From Manganibacter manganicus (lineage in GTDB: Bacteria; Pseudomonadota; Alphaproteobacteria; Rhizobiales; Rhizobiaceae): a stretch of 64,000 bases of DNA. Where the stretch lies: assembly GCF_002075885.1 (NCBI RefSeq), contig NZ_MDET01000058.1, positions 1 through 64,000 of the forward strand, in the 5' to 3' direction. Below the pieces are notes generated by a model, which worked only from the letters and a program-made list of their open reading frames with translations, was not told the origin of the DNA and searched no databases. A program made the position numbers and the translations under genes. Shown piece after piece: positions 62,089-64,000 of this stretch; the first letter of the stretch is position 1, and each line of letters begins with the position of its first letter.

Positions 62089-62463
62089 ATGAAACGTTCT
62101 CTCGCCCTTGCCGCCTGCCTTGCCCTGATGCTTGCGTCGCCTGTGCGTGCCGCGCCGGCGGCGCAGGCGCCGTTCGAGCCCGGCCTCGTCCGGCTGGCCG
62201 AAATCCTCGGCTCGCTGCATTTCCTGCGCAATCTGTGCGGCGAGCGTGGCGACACCTGGCGCGGCGAAATGGAAAAGCTGTTGCAGTCGGAAAATCCAGA
62301 TCCTGCCCGGCGTGCGCGCCTCGTGGCTGCGTTCAACCGCGGGTACCGCTCCTTCGACGCCACCTACACGCACTGCACGGCGTCCGCGACCGCCGCAATT
62401 GCCCGCTACATGAAGGAAGGCGAGGCTCTGACACGCGATACCGCCTCACGCTACGGCAATTGA
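62089..62463 (+). CDS. TIGR02301 family secreted protein
   Basis: A 124-residue protein from the ATG at 62089, which gives a proper signal peptide (MKRSLALAACLALMLASPVR, cut after AA). An upstream frame opens at a GTG one base after the NUDIX stop, and an ATG at 62068 is also possible. The mature part has ILGSLHFLRNLCGERGDTWR and AAFNRGYRSFDATYTHCT, which are the TIGR02301 signatures with two conserved cysteines. The family is alphaproteobacterial, periplasmic and uncharacterised. Confidence 0.85.
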   Translation: MKRSLALAACLALMLASPVRAAPAAQAPFEPGLVRLAEILGSLHFLRNLCGERGDTWRGEMEKLLQSENPDPARRARLVAAFNRGYRSFDATYTHCTASATAAIARYMKEGEALTRDTASRYGN

Positions 62464-62500
62464 ACCTCGCATCCTTCTTTTTGACTGCACAGCCGCAAAT

Positions 62501-62516
62501 GTGGCGAATTCGCCAC
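62501..62516. promoter_or_regulatory. Perfect 16-bp palindrome
   Basis: GTGGCGAATTCGCCAC is self-complementary and lies 37 bases after the TIGR02301 gene. TTGACT at 62481 and a second palindrome AACTTAAGTT at 62554-62563 stand on either side. The 273 bases up to the next gene contain no supported ORF and probably hold its promoter and leader. Confidence 0.45.
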
Positions 62517-62736
62517 GCATCTGAACAAAACGTTACAACCCTGAACAGCAATTAACTTAAGTTCAAAGTTTAATGTCGCTGCCGCCTGCAATCGGGTAGA
62601 ATCGGATAGGAAGTCAGCACGCTGGCTTGTCGGGACACGAAAGGGACAGATCAAATCCGATCCGCATTCGGCGTCGTAAAGAGAAATTGACGCCCGTGAG
62701 GGCTGTGGGTCACCGCTTGTAAGGTGGATATTGCGT

Positions 62737-62994
62737 ATGGAATACAGTGTCAGCGAGATCGACGCTCTGGTCAGGGAAGAAAAACGCCTGACCGCCGTCG
62801 AAAGCCATAACGAAGCCTGGGCCGAAGGGCTTTCGGCCGGCATTGAGCCTGAAATCATCGCCGAGGCCGCGCTGGAAACCGCATTCGGTGAAATCCTGCG
62901 GGCCAATGGCGAGATCGCCACCCTTGCCCTCCTCGACCGCATGCGCGAAAAGGTCATTGCGGGCGCGTTCGAGCCGGAAATGCTGCGGCACTAG
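62737..62994 (+). CDS. Small acidic helical hypothetical protein (85 aa)
   Basis: An 85-residue Glu/Ala-rich protein with no signal or membrane segment (EYSVSEIDALVREEKRLTAV ... GIEPEIIAEAALETAFGEIL). The ATG at 62737 is preceded by AAGGTGG. It looks entirely alpha-helical. I recall homologues of this kind in Rhizobiales, without a function. The next gene starts eight bases downstream. Confidence 0.75.
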   Translation: MEYSVSEIDALVREEKRLTAVESHNEAWAEGLSAGIEPEIIAEAALETAFGEILRANGEIATLALLDRMREKVIAGAFEPEMLRH

Positions 62995-63001
62995 CCGTGG
63001 A

Positions 63002-63826
63002 ATGACCGCCCGGCAGAGGAGACGGGCAGTGGACTTTCGTTTTTCAGGCAGGCCGCGCGCTTCGGCGTTTCTTGTGTATCTGGCCCTGGTTGGCGCCCCT
63101 GCGATGTTGGTCGCCACCTTGCCGGCTGCGGCGCTCAGCGAGATTCAGAACGTTCCCACGCAAAAGGCACCGCCGCAGTCGGACGAGGATCCGAATACGC
63201 CCGGCATCGTGCCGATGCCCGACCCGATCGGCACCACGGCGCCGACCGGCACGCAGCCCGACACGTCGCCCGAAGACGAGGACGCGCCCGAGCAGGTCAC
63301 TCCCGACACGCCGGCGGATGGCGACGTCACGCATCCGAAGGCCGATCCAGCCAAGCCGTTGCCGACGGTGGAATACGATCTCGACAAATTGCCTGAGCCG
63401 GTGCGGCGCATGCACCAGTTGATCGTCGAGGCCTGCAAGAGCGGCGATATCGAAAAGCTCAGGCCGCTGGTCGGTACCGGCGATTCGATGACCCAGCTTT
63501 CGCTAACGGAAGTCGATGGCGATCCGATCGCTTTCCTGAAAAGCCTGTCGGGCGATAGCGAAGGCCAGGAGATCCTCGCCATCATGGAGGAGGTTCTTGA
63601 GGCCGGCTATGTCCATCTCGACGCCGGAACGCCGCAGGAGCTTTACGTCTGGCCGTATTTCTTCGCCCTGCCGCTCGACAAGCTCGACGCCCGGCAGCGG
63701 GTGGAACTGTTCCGCATCGTCACCGCCGGCGACTATGAGGACATGAAGCAGTTCGGCGCCTATATCTTCTACCGCGTCGGCATCACGCCGCAGGGCCGCT
63801 GGGTGTTCTTCGTGGCGGGAGATTAA
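63002..63826 (+). CDS. Secreted hypothetical protein with acidic linker
   Basis: A protein of about 274 residues with a signal peptide (SAFLVYLALVGAPAMLVATL, then PAAALSE), a Pro/Asp/Glu/Thr-rich linker of about 80 residues and a folded C-terminal domain (PEPVRRMHQLIVEACKSGDI ... GRWVFFVAGD). The GTG at 63029 with GAGGAG upstream is an equally plausible start. The C-terminal domain is a conserved rhizobial type of unknown function in my reading. It is probably cotranscribed with the 85-aa gene. Confidence 0.75.
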   Translation: MTARQRRRAVDFRFSGRPRASAFLVYLALVGAPAMLVATLPAAALSEIQNVPTQKAPPQSDEDPNTPGIVPMPDPIGTTAPTGTQPDTSPEDEDAPEQVTPDTPADGDVTHPKADPAKPLPTVEYDLDKLPEPVRRMHQLIVEACKSGDIEKLRPLVGTGDSMTQLSLTEVDGDPIAFLKSLSGDSEGQEILAIMEEVLEAGYVHLDAGTPQELYVWPYFFALPLDKLDARQRVELFRIVTAGDYEDMKQFGAYIFYRVGITPQGRWVFFVAGD

Positions 63827-63856
63827 GACCGGCTTCAGTCAGGTCCCGTTCTCCGC

Positions 63857-63897
63857 GTGCGTGCTTCGAGACGCCGGCATGGCCGGCTCCTCAGCAT
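63857..63897 (+). repeat. Interspersed mosaic repeat, copy B
   Basis: The inverted counterpart of 1-41, with the same GTGCGTGCTTCGAGACG and CTCCTCAGCAT blocks around GCCGGC half-palindromes. Related sequence (CGGTGAGC and CCTCACCCTGAGG) continues to the window end. It lies after the last gene and is not linked to any ORF. Confidence 0.7.
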
Positions 63898-64000
63898 GAG
63901 GGAGGTTGGCATGGCATGAGAAACGGACGCCACCCCCGCCCGCACGGTGAGCACAGTGAAGCGAAGCTCAACGCCAACCCTCACCCTGAGGTGTGAGCGC

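Overview
The window reads as chromosomal core DNA of an alphaproteobacterium of the Hyphomicrobiales (Rhizobiales), most likely a Phyllobacteriaceae/Mesorhizobium-type genome. The reasons are the high GC content, the gene orders mfd-sdhE-recG, glmU-glmS, rpsF-rpsR-rplI, dnaB-radA-cvpA-purF and psd-pssA, the rhizobial IalB, TIGR02301 and DUF502 families, and short palindromic interspersed repeats typical of rhizobial intergenic DNA. This assignment is from memory of gene families and synteny, not from a search. I see no rRNA, tRNA, CRISPR array, prophage or insertion sequence.

Layout. 0.2-2.3 kb: a tight leftward operon (ECHDC3-like crotonase, a 77-aa protein, a VOC protein) and a rightward hot-dog thioesterase. 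2.3-3.7 kb: rplM-rpsI with a good promoter, a structured leader and two terminators. 3.7-7.6 kb: an IalB-like secreted protein, a family 5 peptide-binding protein, a DsbA-like oxidoreductase and a DUF559 nuclease-fold protein. 7.6-14.3 kb: repair genes mfd and recG around sdhE, then a DUF502 membrane protein. 14.4-17.2 kb: an ABC importer of the nitrate/sulfonate/taurine class, preceded by a 26-codon leader ORF. 17.3-20.7 kb: glmS and glmU, the UDP-GlcNAc pathway. 20.8-22.4 kb: a CcdA-type thiol transporter and two small proteins.

22.6-30.1 kb: topA, rnr, DUF983, NUDIX and MFS genes on the plus strand, several abutting or overlapping. 30.1-40.2 kb: the rpsF-rpsR-rplI operon, then cfa, ynfA and an Rsm22-type methyltransferase, then dnaB-radA-cvpA-purF. 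Compared with the order I remember from related genomes, a DUF2232 gene (rpsR/rplI) and alr (dnaB/radA) are absent. 40.2-44.9 kb: DoxX, SDR, a Fae-like protein that lacks the expected catalytic His, OsmC, an intact DMT transporter and a decayed DMT paralogue. 45.1-48.9 kb: a membrane-lipid group, with a fused acyltransferase/acyl-activating enzyme converging on psd-pssA. 49.0-51.7 kb: a YCII protein and a Cys-rich ArsR-type repressor next to an Atm1-type ABC exporter, with a near-perfect operator over the repressor start codon. 51.8-64 kb: a LysM/Ig-like envelope protein, LOG, RarD, cimA, proline iminopeptidase, GFA, VOC, cysS, a SRAP protein ending in a clamp-binding-like motif, a MutT-type NUDIX protein, TIGR02301 and two uncharacterised rhizobial-type proteins.

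Most of the window is housekeeping. The best leads for something undescribed are the ArsR/Atm1 unit with its operator, the rplM leader with two mutually exclusive hairpins, the His-less Fae paralogue behind a perfect 19-bp tandem repeat, the Aas-like fusion with an HX4E motif next to phosphatidylethanolamine synthesis, and the SRAP protein with a C-terminal QLSLF.
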